Source: Anaerolineae bacterium (GTDB lineage Bacteria > Chloroflexota > Anaerolineae > Aggregatilineales > Phototrophicaceae). From it: 64,000 bases of DNA. The translations under genes and the position numbers were made by a program. This document shows positions 1-7,915 of the stretch, piece after piece. The number at the start of each line of letters is the position of its first letter. Position 1 is the stretch's first letter. The notes under the pieces are model-generated. The model did not search any database. It had not been told where the DNA came from and saw nothing but the letters and a program-made list of their open reading frames with translations. The stretch spans positions 22,001 to 86,000 of the forward strand of contig JALHNB010000030.1 in NCBI GenBank assembly GCA_022843745.1, given 5' to 3'.

Positions 1-93
1 TGTGATGTCGATGGGCGTATCGGTGGTTACAATTTTCAGTGGGCATGGTCAAGCGGTTATGTTGCAGGTGTATCGGTAGGGGAGGAACGATAA
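1..93 (+). CDS. NAD(P)/FAD-dependent oxidoreductase, BaiN/HI0933 family, 3' end only
   Basis: Reading frame 1 is open from the first base to TAA at 91-93 and gives 30 residues. They contain DVDGRIGGYNFQWAWSSGY followed by VAG, which is the characteristic C-terminal FAD-contacting segment of the HI0933/BaiN flavoprotein family (a glycine-rich turn followed by a helix near the flavin). The rest of the gene lies outside the window. A strong hairpin follows the stop directly. The family call rests on this short tail alone; the substrate cannot be inferred. Confidence 0.72.
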   Translation, partial: CDVDGRIGGYNFQWAWSSGYVAGVSVGEER

Positions 94-118
94 GGGTTTG
101 GCGCGACCAAACCCTTTT
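92..118 (+). terminator. Rho-independent terminator after the flavoprotein gene
   Basis: A perfect 10-bp stem (92-101 with 107-116) with a 5-nt loop runs into TTTT. It overlaps the stop codon of the upstream plus-strand gene and also lies just past the end of the convergent cyclase gene, so it may serve both. Confidence 0.8.
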
Positions 119-124
119 AAGATT

Positions 125-1012
125 TTACGCAATCGCAATCGGATGTACCCACGAGCCGGTAGAGCCTTGCAGTCGCAGCGGTGTGACGATCAGCACAAAC
201 TCGTACACTTGTTGAGCGGCTAATTCTTCGAGATACAAATTTTCAAGATGGGTAACGCCGTTATGCACCAGTAAAAAGCGGTGTACGGGGTGATCGAAGG
301 GCGGGAAAGCTTCAACCGTCATATTATCCGCACCAGCCAGGATCATACCCTGCTTGAATAAATACTGTGCAGATTCCAGCCCAAGCCCCGCAATCGCATC
401 GCTGTAAGCCTGGTTGCCATCCCGCAAATGCTGATAAAAGCCGGTGCGCACCAAGACGGCTGTTCCGGGATGAATTTGTGTCCCTTGTGCTGTCAATGTC
501 CCAGCAATGTCTTCCGCCGTAATCACGTAACCATCTGGCAGGACATCCACATTTCGGAAGCGTGCGATATCTAATAGGACAGCTCGAGTGACGATCGGGG
601 GCATCTCGGCAATGCTCAGATGCGTTTGCCCTTTAAAATTGACACTTTCGGAAGCAGCAACGGTTTTGTCTGGGCCATTATAGAGACGTACTCTGCCGTT
701 TGGATCAGGATTACCCGCCTCATCCTGATGTTCCCCGATATGACATAATGCATCGATGTGCGTCCCTGTGTGCGCGGCCATCGTGATTGCTTCAGCTGCT
801 GCCGAGGCGGGTAATATCTCGTTGAGATCGCCATGACGCAGGCGAGGGGTCAAGGTGTATGGAACCATTGGCCCAGGCACAGGAATGCCCTCGTAATGAA
901 CGACTGCCAGGCTGTAAACGCTGCCCGTGCGTATTAAACCTAACAATTCAGGGGTTACTTTTGGTATTGGGAGCACGCCATAGGAATTGAGTTGTCCGGG
1001 TTGAGCAGTCAT
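125..1012 (-). CDS. Cyclase family protein (kynurenine-formamidase-like metal hydrolase)
   Basis: 295 residues. HTGTHIDALCHIG at about residues 81-93 is the HxGTHxDxxxH metal-binding signature of the cyclase/kynurenine formamidase family (PF04199). These are cytoplasmic, metal-dependent hydrolases of amides or lactone-like substrates. Later features include VLVRTGFYQ (the family usually has VLxRTG) and a conserved GADNMTVEAFP segment near the substrate site. No signal peptide is seen. The length is typical of the longer bacterial members, which are often annotated as putative cyclases; true kynurenine formamidases are nearer 210 residues, so KynB is unlikely. ATG at 1010-1012; the upstream STAS-like gene ends only 11 bp away on the same strand, suggesting co-transcription. 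Confidence 0.85.
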   Translation of the reverse strand: MTAQPGQLNSYGVLPIPKVTPELLGLIRTGSVYSLAVVHYEGIPVPGPMVPYTLTPRLRHGDLNEILPASAAAEAITMAAHTGTHIDALCHIGEHQDEAGNPDPNGRVRLYNGPDKTVAASESVNFKGQTHLSIAEMPPIVTRAVLLDIARFRNVDVLPDGYVITAEDIAGTLTAQGTQIHPGTAVLVRTGFYQHLRDGNQAYSDAIAGLGLESAQYLFKQGMILAGADNMTVEAFPPFDHPVHRFLLVHNGVTHLENLYLEELAAQQVYEFVLIVTPLRLQGSTGSWVHPIAIA

Positions 1013-1023
1013 TGTTGGTTAAC

Positions 1024-1407
1024 TTAACTTTTTCCTGCTTCGTTCGTAATCGCGTCCTGAAGAAATTTCATTGCTTCAGCTTCGGTGGTGAAGAATTTTG
1101 CTTTCTCGTAGCGCGTGACTTTGAAAATCGTCTCGCTCAATGATCGAACGAAAGTTGAGGCACCGCAAATGACAATGTGGGCGCATCGTGGGTGCGACAT
1201 GGTGGGCACGTTGCGGGCGCGTAATATACCAGACGGTATCTGGCGAATTTTTTCGACATTGATTAAGATGTGCATGTCTACTGTTGCTTTATCGAGATAG
1301 ACTATTGCGTCATCATTGACGCGTTTAATATCATCCACACTCCATGGCTCGTCATAATAGAAGTAGATGATCCTGTTATTTTCCCTGACTTCGAATTTAG
1401 CTCCCAT
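1024..1407 (-). CDS. STAS/SpoIIAA-like small protein
   Basis: 127 residues when started at the ATG at 1405-1407, which has GGGAAG about 7 nt upstream; a longer frame to 1443 lacks such a site. The predicted fold alternates strands and helices: IIYFYYDEPWS, DMHILINVEKI, CAHIVICGAS and a closing helix TEAEAMKFLQ. This pattern, with the final [FxS]xEEAxxFL-type helix, is that of SpoIIAA-like/STAS proteins that act as soluble phospho-switch or scaffold partners. No clear phosphorylatable serine next to the usual Asp is visible. It precedes the cyclase gene by 11 bp on the same strand. Function unknown; family call moderate. Confidence 0.55.
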   Translation of the reverse strand: MGAKFEVRENNRIIYFYYDEPWSVDDIKRVNDDAIVYLDKATVDMHILINVEKIRQIPSGILRARNVPTMSHPRCAHIVICGASTFVRSLSETIFKVTRYEKAKFFTTEAEAMKFLQDAITNEAGKS

Positions 1408-1518
1408 TCGTTCTTCCCTTGTGGTTGGTATAGATAATAGCATTTTCAGACTGGTTATATTAAATTATATCAGCTAAAGATGCTTAGAATAATTTTTGTC
1501 CTGTTAATTTGTGCAAAA

Positions 1519-1540
1519 TTCATGATGTAAACTACATGAA
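1519..1540. promoter_or_regulatory. Inverted repeat in the divergent P450/STAS intergenic region
   Basis: TTCATG (1519-1524) and CATGAA (1535-1540) form the outer arms and ATGTA-AAC-TACAT (1525-1537) forms an inner dyad. It lies in the AT-rich 327-bp gap between the divergent STAS-like gene and the P450 gene, about 85 bp upstream of the P450 promoter. Possible operator; no regulator is assignable. Apart from this and the promoter, the gap (1408-1734) holds no gene I can support. Confidence 0.35.
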
Positions 1541-1624
1541 AGTGATTTACAATTCAAACTAATACAATAATTAAGATACATCAGTTAGTATCTGCATACC
1601 TTTATTGTTTTCTCATTTTGGGGG

Positions 1625-1653
1625 TTTACACTTTTCACAAAGTTAAGTATAAA
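1625..1653 (+). promoter_or_regulatory. Sigma-70-type promoter for the cytochrome P450 gene
   Basis: TTTACA (1625-1630), 17-bp spacer, TATAAA (1648-1653). The start codon at 1735 is about 75 nt beyond the predicted transcription start, preceded by CAGGAG. Confidence 0.6.
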
Positions 1654-1734
1654 CATCATTAGCAACTATACCTCTCAAAATTTAAGTATTATTTCTAAAG
1701 ACAACTTTGAAACATTTGGAATCAGGAGCACCAC

Positions 1735-3099
1735 ATGAAAATCATCCACCCTCCTGGCCCGGCAGGTTTACCGTTCGTAGGCTCAGCCACGAAGATTGTG
1801 AACCCTGAAAACATCCTGTTGTTTCTTGAGCAGAATGCTCGTCACTACGGTGACATTTCACATTTTACCGCGTTTGGGATGCAGTTCTACTTTGTTAACC
1901 ATCCCGACTATATTCAGCAAGTATTGGTCACAGACGGCGAAAAATATCATAAAGATCGCATGACCAAACTAGTTGGCAAAAAATTCCTCGGAAATGGCCT
2001 GATTTTTAATGAAGGCGAATTCCATAAAAGACAACGAAAACATATCCAGCCCGCTTTTCATCACAATCGTTTAAAAACCTATGTCGCTCAGATTAATGAT
2101 ATTACCAATAGCTGGTTAGATAGTATTGACGATTGCCAGGTTGTATCGATTCATCCAGCAATGATGAAACTGACATTGGCCATTGTCTGTAAGGCGCTTT
2201 TCAATACTAATTTATCTGACGGCGAGACCGGGCACAGAGTTGAAAAAGCGATGGACTATTTTCACGAGGTTATGGGTATCGAGGCACGATCTGTCATCCC
2301 TATTCCTGATTGGCTGCCGATTCCCCGAAAGCGACGCTTGAAGCGTTCAATGCAGTATCTTCATGAAGTAGTTCATGAGATCATTGCCGAAAATCGGTTA
2401 AAGGGCAAAGATGATGGGTCATTGATCTCGATGATGATGTCCATCACGGATGAAAATAATCAACCGGCAATGGATGACCCACAGGTTATGGATGAAAGCA
2501 TTACCCTATTTATGGCGGGACATGAAACCTCCGCATTGGCTCTCGCATGGGCATGTTACCTGCTGGCTCGACATCCTGAGACTCAACACAGACTTCAGCA
2601 GGAAGTTAAAACGGTTCTTGATGGACGACGGGCTACCATGGAGGACATTCCTCGACTGACATATACAACGATGGTTATCAAGGAAATTCTCAGGCTCTAC
2701 CCGCCAGGGTGGATTTTGGGGCGAGAGCCAATTGAACCGACGACTATAGGTGACTATGCTATTCCGCAAGGCGCGATTATTTTCATCAGTCCGTATGTTG
2801 TCCATCGGGATAAGCGCTTTTTCGATGATCCAGACACTTTCCGTCCTGAACGTTTTGACTCTGCGCATGAAAAAGATATTCCTCGTTACGCCTATTTCCC
2901 ATTTGGCGGAGGGTCGCGGGTTTGTATGGGGGCGGGGTTTGCCACAATGGAAATGCAGCTTGTGTTGGCGACCATTATGCAGCGTTTTACGATGCAATTA
3001 ACAACGGATGCCAAAGTAGGGGTTGTTTCTGGGCTGACCTTGATGCCAGATCGACCCATTAACTTATCCTTTCAAAAGCTCAATCACACATCTGTCTAA
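1735..3099 (+). CDS. Cytochrome P450
   Basis: 454 residues, a normal length for a soluble bacterial P450. All three P450 hallmarks are present: AGHETSAL in the I helix (about residues 260-267, oxygen activation), EILRLYPP (K-helix ExxR) and FPFGGGSRVCMGAGF, whose Cys397 is the axial haem ligand. The proline-rich start HPPGPAGLPFVGS is typical, and no membrane anchor is seen. The sequence style (FGGGSRVCMGAGFA, YVVHRD, PERF) is that of the CYP102/CYP120/CYP4-like clan rather than the camphor type, so fatty acids, terpenoids or alkanes are all possible. AGGAG lies 9 nt before the ATG. An unknown helical protein and an isomerase follow on the same strand. No ferredoxin or reductase gene is adjacent. 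Confidence 0.95.
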   Translation: MKIIHPPGPAGLPFVGSATKIVNPENILLFLEQNARHYGDISHFTAFGMQFYFVNHPDYIQQVLVTDGEKYHKDRMTKLVGKKFLGNGLIFNEGEFHKRQRKHIQPAFHHNRLKTYVAQINDITNSWLDSIDDCQVVSIHPAMMKLTLAIVCKALFNTNLSDGETGHRVEKAMDYFHEVMGIEARSVIPIPDWLPIPRKRRLKRSMQYLHEVVHEIIAENRLKGKDDGSLISMMMSITDENNQPAMDDPQVMDESITLFMAGHETSALALAWACYLLARHPETQHRLQQEVKTVLDGRRATMEDIPRLTYTTMVIKEILRLYPPGWILGREPIEPTTIGDYAIPQGAIIFISPYVVHRDKRFFDDPDTFRPERFDSAHEKDIPRYAYFPFGGGSRVCMGAGFATMEMQLVLATIMQRFTMQLTTDAKVGVVSGLTLMPDRPINLSFQKLNHTSV

Positions 3100-3105
3100 T
3101 TAAAT

Positions 3106-3160
3106 CCACTAAAATCTGGGGTTCAGCGCTTAAATCCTGGGTTCATGGAAATTTTAGTGG
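3106..3160 (+). other. Intercistronic hairpin with an internal direct repeat
   Basis: CCACTAAAAT (3106-3115) pairs perfectly with ATTTTAGTGG (3151-3160) across a 35-nt loop. The loop region holds two near copies of AAATC-TGGGGTTC / AAATCCTGGGTTC. No T-run follows, so it is more likely an RNA-processing or attenuation element than a standard terminator. Confidence 0.45.
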
Positions 3161-3208
3161 TGGTATTACATTCTAAATTTCATTATCGCATTGCATAGGA
3201 GGAAAACA

Positions 3209-4507
3209 GTGCGCGCAGATCAGTTCCAGAAGATGCTTGATCTAACGGCAGATGCCTTAATTGAATCTCTCCCCAAGCATATGCCTGCTGGACTCTATCG
3301 TGAGTTTTACAGTTGGGGGTTTTCTCATGAGAATCCGGTGCGGGATGCCTGGCTTCAGACGACTGGCTTGACCCAGTTGGTGAAGCTGACCGTTAATCTT
3401 TATGAAGGGTTAGCGCCAGAAAGCGAAATGCAGCGCTTGGTGGAGTATTGCATCCCTGTCAATATCTATCAAATTTATGAGATTGTGTCTGATAATCTCG
3501 CGTTGGGGCTGGCACAGCGCGCTCCAGGGGATAAAACCTTTGCGGAACGGCGAGGCTTGCTACTGGAATTTAACCGCGCAATGGAGGTCTGTCTGCAAGA
3601 CTTGACCTCTCAGACTGAAAAGGTGTTTAACCCGTTAAGATCGCTCATTGAAGATATTTCTTCGGCGACACAAAGCCTGAGTCCCCATAAGCATATGGTT
3701 CTGATGCGAACCTACCTGAGCATTCGCCGTCCGCCTTCGACAAAAGAGTTGGAATATGCAATTTTGCCGCTTCTGATGGCGAATATCGAAGCCTGCGTGG
3801 ATGTAGCAAGGGCAACGCAAAATTATCGGCTTGGGCGAATGATTCAACATGGATTGACCCAGCGATATCGTGGTGTAACGGGGCTGTTGGAAAATCGGCA
3901 TCTGGAAGTTTCTGAGCGCCTGGATCTGAGCACGAATGCGATCCTGGTTGCGCCGATTGTCGCCAATTTTATCAGCGGGTTATGCGAAGAAGTAAACCCG
4001 GTTGATAATTTTCAGTCGGTTATTCAGAACAATACGCTCCCCGAAGCCTTATATCTGGTAGCGCTGTTGATTCGGCTGCTCAATGACCTCGGCACTGGGT
4101 TGATTATGCAATCGCCAGAGGAAAGAGCAGGCTTTTTTGATGAACTGCGCCGAAATGTGCGACCCGATGAAACAATCATGTCGGTTGTACGCGAGGCGGT
4201 CCAGCAGCACGGTTCACTGCTTACCCGTATTGATAAAGATGTGCGTCACGGCGAGTTTAACCTGGCATTTTTCGATCTTTATTCCATGCCATCTGTAACG
4301 GACGCACTGGACACATTTGAAGAACGTATCCGCTATTATTCGCAACTTTATCGTGAAAGCCGTGTGCGGCTGATGACCTTGCTTGAATCGATGAGCCTGA
4401 CTTTAAAGGACGAACGTGCTGGTGCTATAATTCACCGTTGTTTAGTCTTTCACGAGCGATTGTACGCTCACTCATTTGAGGAAGCTGAGGGTGAATACGC
4501 GGTATGA
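3209..4507 (+). CDS. Unrecognised all-helical protein next to the P450
   Basis: 432 residues from GTG at 3209, chosen because AGGAGG sits 6 nt upstream. I do not recognise the family. The sequence is almost entirely predicted helix, with no signal peptide and no membrane segment. Visible landmarks are [13 protein letters not shown] near the N-terminus, [11 protein letters not shown] in the middle, and RLLNDLGTG followed by [11 protein letters not shown] at roughly residue 290. The last resembles half of the NDxxS/T metal motif of class I terpene synthases, but no DDxxD motif is present and the downstream acid is out of place, so I do not call it one. Its stop overlaps the next start (ATGA at 4504-4507), so it is translated together with the isomerase. 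Confidence 0.8.
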   Translation: MRADQFQKMLDLTADALIESLPKHMPAGLYREFYSWGFSHENPVRDAWLQTTGLTQLVKLTVNLYEGLAPESEMQRLVEYCIPVNIYQIYEIVSDNLALGLAQRAPGDKTFAERRGLLLEFNRAMEVCLQDLTSQTEKVFNPLRSLIEDISSATQSLSPHKHMVLMRTYLSIRRPPSTKELEYAILPLLMANIEACVDVARATQNYRLGRMIQHGLTQRYRGVTGLLENRHLEVSERLDLSTNAILVAPIVANFISGLCEEVNPVDNFQSVIQNNTLPEALYLVALLIRLLNDLGTGLIMQSPEERAGFFDELRRNVRPDETIMSVVREAVQQHGSLLTRIDKDVRHGEFNLAFFDLYSMPSVTDALDTFEERIRYYSQLYRESRVRLMTLLESMSLTLKDERAGAIIHRCLVFHERLYAHSFEEAEGEYAV

Positions 4508-5271
4508 ATCATATTCGACAGTCGGTGTCGTGGTGGTGTTTTGTTCCCAATAAGATGATACCGGAAGAGCTGGTACGTGCTTCGGCTGAGATTGGTTATG
4601 AAGCGATTGAGCTGGTGAGGCAGGAGTATTGGCCTTTGATTAAAGATCATGGTCTGAAGATTGCCTCTTCTAATGGACATCAGAGTATTGAAGATGGATT
4701 GAACAGGCGCGAAAATCGTGAGCGCATTACAGGCGAGATTCGCGCCAATCTTGAGTTGGCTGTGAAATGGGAAATCCCCAATCTGATTTGTTTCAGCGGT
4801 AGTCGCAAAGGGCTTGATGACCAGATCGGCGCAGAAATTACTGCCGAAAATTTGCGCTCGGTTGCCCGTATGGCGGAAGACGCAGGCGTGAATCTCGTCG
4901 TGGAGCTGCTGAACAGCAAGGTCGATCACCCCGATTACCAATGTGATAAAACCGACTGGGGTGTCAAGGTTATTGAAATGGTCGATTCGCCGCGCGTTAA
5001 ACTGCTCTACGATATTTATCATATGCAGATTATGGAAGGCGATGTTATCCGCACTATTCAAGGAAATTATGCCCATTTCGCGCATTACCATACGGCTGGC
5101 AACCCCGGACGGAATGACCTGGATGATACGCAAGAACTCAACTATGCGCCGATTATGCGGGCAATTCTCGCTACAGGTTATGACGGTTATGTGGGTCAGG
5201 AGTTCATCCCCAAGAGCGATCCCATTGCAGCGCTGAAGGCCGCTTTTGATATATGCAATGTCTCAGCTTAA
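4504..5271 (+). CDS. Hydroxypyruvate isomerase-like TIM-barrel protein
   Basis: 255 residues, the usual length for the Hyi branch of the AP-endonuclease-2/xylose-isomerase-like family (PF01261). Motifs match metal-dependent isomerases: VELLNSK (metal Glu on a barrel strand), [14 protein letters not shown] (second metal Asp and the Hyi signature), [20 protein letters not shown] and GYVGQEF (last metal Glu). Such enzymes interconvert 2-hydroxy-3-oxopropanoate and hydroxypyruvate, or act on related ketoses. The ATG overlaps the stop of the upstream helical protein by 4 nt, indicating tight coupling. A sugar isomerase in a unit with a P450 is unusual. Other sugar-phosphate isomerases/epimerases of the family remain possible. 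Confidence 0.82.
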   Translation: MNHIRQSVSWWCFVPNKMIPEELVRASAEIGYEAIELVRQEYWPLIKDHGLKIASSNGHQSIEDGLNRRENRERITGEIRANLELAVKWEIPNLICFSGSRKGLDDQIGAEITAENLRSVARMAEDAGVNLVVELLNSKVDHPDYQCDKTDWGVKVIEMVDSPRVKLLYDIYHMQIMEGDVIRTIQGNYAHFAHYHTAGNPGRNDLDDTQELNYAPIMRAILATGYDGYVGQEFIPKSDPIAALKAAFDICNVSA

Positions 5272-5441
5272 TGACGAGTCTGTTATTATATGCAACATCT
5301 TGGCCTGAATATGAGTCCACCTAGACTCCTGACCAGGCCACCTGTCAAACTCAAAACCCGTCCGATGCCGGGTGTATTGGGCATCAGATTGCTCTAACAT
5401 AAGCTTATCTTTGTTGGATGGGTTTTGAGCAGGCCAGGATG

Positions 5442-5798
5442 ATGACCACAATTCATATCATAGAAAACGATCCTCAGCTTTGTAATGAGTATCGTGATGT
5501 TTTGAAAAGCGCCGGTTATGAAGTCGAGATCAACCGCTTTGGTAGTATGGCGATGATCGTTCTGCCTCGGTTACTGCCGGACATCGTGATTCTGGATATG
5601 CAGCTTCCAGGCGTGCCCAGCAGTCTGATTCTCGCATACATCCAATCCTATCCGAATCTGCAAAACAGCCGTATCGTGCTGATCGGCGGTGACGAAAAAA
5701 TGACGCAATATCGCAAGCCAGATGTTCATCTGCGGAAGCCCGTTACACCGTTACAGCTTTGCCAGGCCGTATCTGAATTGCAGATGCGTATCAACTAA
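5442..5798 (+). CDS. Stand-alone response-regulator receiver domain
   Basis: 118 residues from ATG at 5442 (ATG at 5439 is an alternative). This is a receiver domain only, with no output domain. Acidic residues Glu8 and Asp10, phospho-acceptor Asp52 in VILDMQLPG and Lys99 in LRKPVTP are in place. The usual Ser/Thr at the end of strand 4 is replaced by Gly (VLIGGDE), so the standard Thr/Tyr switch may be altered. No histidine kinase is nearby. The 170-bp gap before it (5272-5441) shows no gene. It may act as a phosphate shuttle or protein-interaction switch. It ends 8 bp from the convergent Gfo/Idh gene. Confidence 0.85.
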   Translation: MTTIHIIENDPQLCNEYRDVLKSAGYEVEINRFGSMAMIVLPRLLPDIVILDMQLPGVPSSLILAYIQSYPNLQNSRIVLIGGDEKMTQYRKPDVHLRKPVTPLQLCQAVSELQMRIN

Positions 5799-5806
5799 AG
5801 CTGAAA

Positions 5807-6889
5807 TTAAAGATCGGATATGCGGATCGGCTGACCGCCCGCTTCGCTCGAACGATAAGCGGCGTCCAGTAATTCGACGGTGCGAACGCCTGCTTCTACC
5901 GGAGATCCATTTTCCTCTTTACCTAAAATCAAGTTCACCAGATTGGCGGATGGCGCATGAGTGGGGTAGCGATCCGCCGGATCGAGAGGGCCGTAGTTTC
6001 TCTCTGTCCCATCGGATTTGCGTACCAATAGCGTCCCCTCGTGCTGATTGAGTACCAAGCGACCCTGCTCGAAGTAAACTTGTAACTCAAGCTCTGAGCT
6101 ATCCCCTTTGACGACATTGCCTGTGCTGCCGACCACGCCTACAGGCGAATGCGCTCCATCTGGTTTGAAACGCACGGCAATCGCATCTACCAGATCGACG
6201 TTCAGGTCAAAATTCTCCATAAAGCATGATACTTTGTCAGCCTGCAAACCTGTCACATAAAACATCGTCCCAGCGGAGTGTGTGACCTGCAAATGGCCCT
6301 GACCGCCGCCCGATAGTTTGGGATCGGAATAGGCTGTACCCGGCCCGGTGACGGCATAACCTGATGGTGGGCTGTAGGCCTGATCGTTGCCGCGCAAGAA
6401 TTCCAGCACCACCGATGCGAAAAGGCAGGAGACATATTGAATCGCGCCCAATTCGCCGGACTGCACAATCTCACGGGCGAGGCGTGTATTTTCGGTATAG
6501 TGCCAGGGGTAGCCCATGATAATTTCTACGCTCTTCGCGTTGGCAATATTCACCAGATCGTAAGCGTCGGCGGCTTTCAATACCATCGGTTTGTCGATGA
6601 CGACATGCAGGCCAGCCTCCAGACAGGCTTTAGCGGCCTCATAATGGGCGCTGTGATTGACACAAACGACTGCACCATCCAGTGTTTCCTGCGCCAGCAT
6701 CTCGTGAATATCGGTATATGTTTTCACCGGCCCATAAGCAGCATCCGCTTTTGCAAGGCGCTCAGGCTGCCTGTCGCAAAGCGCGACAAGCTCCGCATCC
6801 GGGTTGTTCTTGAGCGCGGGTATATGAGCCGTCGTTGACCACCAACCTGCGCCGACGACGGCAATACGCGCTTTTTTTGTTGACATCAT
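5807..6889 (-). CDS. Gfo/Idh/MocA family NAD(P)-dependent oxidoreductase
   Basis: 360 residues from the ATGATG at 6884-6889, with GAGGAC upstream; the open frame extends to 7018 but that part has no domain sense. The N-terminal Rossmann domain opens with RIAVVGAGWWS, and VVIDKPM is the family's (E/D)KP catalytic-region motif. The C-terminal alpha/beta domain carries GGGQGHLQVTHSAGT, where His is placed like the usual catalytic histidine. Such enzymes oxidise sugars, inositols or sugar acids. It is divergent from an SDR gene with a 120-bp shared upstream region, and an enolase-superfamily dehydratase follows that SDR, so a sugar or sugar-acid pathway is likely. Substrate unknown. Confidence 0.9.
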   Translation of the reverse strand: MMSTKKARIAVVGAGWWSTTAHIPALKNNPDAELVALCDRQPERLAKADAAYGPVKTYTDIHEMLAQETLDGAVVCVNHSAHYEAAKACLEAGLHVVIDKPMVLKAADAYDLVNIANAKSVEIIMGYPWHYTENTRLAREIVQSGELGAIQYVSCLFASVVLEFLRGNDQAYSPPSGYAVTGPGTAYSDPKLSGGGQGHLQVTHSAGTMFYVTGLQADKVSCFMENFDLNVDLVDAIAVRFKPDGAHSPVGVVGSTGNVVKGDSSELELQVYFEQGRLVLNQHEGTLLVRKSDGTERNYGPLDPADRYPTHAPSANLVNLILGKEENGSPVEAGVRTVELLDAAYRSSEAGGQPIRISDL

Positions 6890-7009
6890 TTTTCGTCCTC
6901 TATGAAAGATTTTTATGGGCATTAAGCCTGAACCAGTAATCCGAGATATTGTGGATGATTTTGGGGTATTCTTCAATGATCTTGGTTTCGCAATAATGGA
7001 GAAGAGCTT

Positions 7010-7804
7010 GTGGCGCAAACATTGACAGGTAAGGTGGCGGTTGTAACCGGAGCAAGCCGAGGTGTGGGACAGCTTATCGCTATTCGTCTGGCTGAAGCGG
7101 GTGCGGCGGTGGCGTTGATTGCCCGCAGCGAACAGGCATTACAGACAACTGCGCAAATGATTCAGGAAAAAGGCGGCAAGGCGATTGTCATTCCGGCGGA
7201 CGTCGCAAACATTGATTCACTTGGTGAACTCAAAACTCGCGTTGAGGGTGAATTGGGACAAGCCTCGATTCTGGTGAATGGAGCTGGGGTATTCGGGCCG
7301 ATCAAGGCTATTCGGGATACTGACTCGCGCGAATGGATTGAAACGATGTATATCAACGCCATTGCGCCGTTTGTGACGTGCCAATTATTCGTCGGCGGGA
7401 TGATCGACCAGGGCTGGGGGCGGATCATTAATGTGACTTCTGCGGCTTCGCTGCACACGCCGGGGCCGTTTTACAGCGCCTATGCCACCAGTAAAGTGAC
7501 GCTGAACCAATTTACGCGCCATTTGGCAGCAGAATTGAACGGGACAGGTGTTACCGCTAACGTGATTCACCCTGGCGAAGTTAAAACAGAAATGTGGGCC
7601 TATATTCGCGATTCTGTTGAACAGATGGGGCCGGAACTTGAAGGCTATAAGCAGTGGGCGAAATGGGTCGATGAAACGGGTGGTGATGACCCCGAAAAAT
7701 CGGCGGATTTGGTGCTAAAGCTGATGAGCGATGAGTCAGCGTCGATCAATGGGCAGTTTTTGTGGATCGAAGATGGATTGCAAAAGCCGAGTCCAAGCTG
7801 GTAG
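7010..7804 (+). CDS. SDR family oxidoreductase
   Basis: 264 residues, classical short-chain dehydrogenase. TGASRGVG (residues 13-20) binds the cofactor, NGAG replaces the usual NNAG at 90-93, and the catalytic set is a Ser at 144/147 with Tyr158-x3-Lys162 (YATSK). ARS at the end of strand 2 suggests NADP may be accepted. Start is GTG with GGAGAAGAG upstream. The C-terminal part departs from simple sugar dehydrogenases (insert WAYIRDSVEQMGPELEG). Located between the divergent Gfo/Idh enzyme and the enolase-superfamily dehydratase, it may supply a sugar acid or lactone. Substrate not assignable. Confidence 0.9.
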   Translation: MAQTLTGKVAVVTGASRGVGQLIAIRLAEAGAAVALIARSEQALQTTAQMIQEKGGKAIVIPADVANIDSLGELKTRVEGELGQASILVNGAGVFGPIKAIRDTDSREWIETMYINAIAPFVTCQLFVGGMIDQGWGRIINVTSAASLHTPGPFYSAYATSKVTLNQFTRHLAAELNGTGVTANVIHPGEVKTEMWAYIRDSVEQMGPELEGYKQWAKWVDETGGDDPEKSADLVLKLMSDESASINGQFLWIEDGLQKPSPSW

Positions 7805-7843
7805 GATTCAAGAATTATTTGCGATCCCATGTGTCAATTTTGC

Positions 7844-7872
7844 GTAGGGGCAGGTCTCAGACCTGCCCTTAC
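7844..7872. repeat. 29-bp palindromic element
   Basis: A near-perfect palindrome: 14-bp arms (7844-7857 and 7859-7872, one G-T pair) around a single C. Core GGGCAGGTCT-C-AGACCTGCCC. It sits in the 111-bp gap between the SDR and the dehydratase genes with no T-run. The look (GTAGGGGCAGGT core) is that of dispersed palindromic intergenic repeats seen in many bacterial genomes, but only one copy occurs in this window. Confidence 0.6.
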
Positions 7873-7915
7873 AGATACATATGTTGGGTAAATGCAACAC
7901 AAATTGGAGCAAAAC

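Noticed and set aside
2506..2997. 163-residue minus-strand ORF inside the P450 gene
   Set aside because: Lies wholly opposite the P450 with its haem and I-helix motifs; the protein has no domain sense.
3209..4507. Terpene synthase for the helical protein next to the P450
   Set aside because: Only an NDxxxT-like stretch is seen; no DDxxD motif, and the third acid of the NSE motif is missing.
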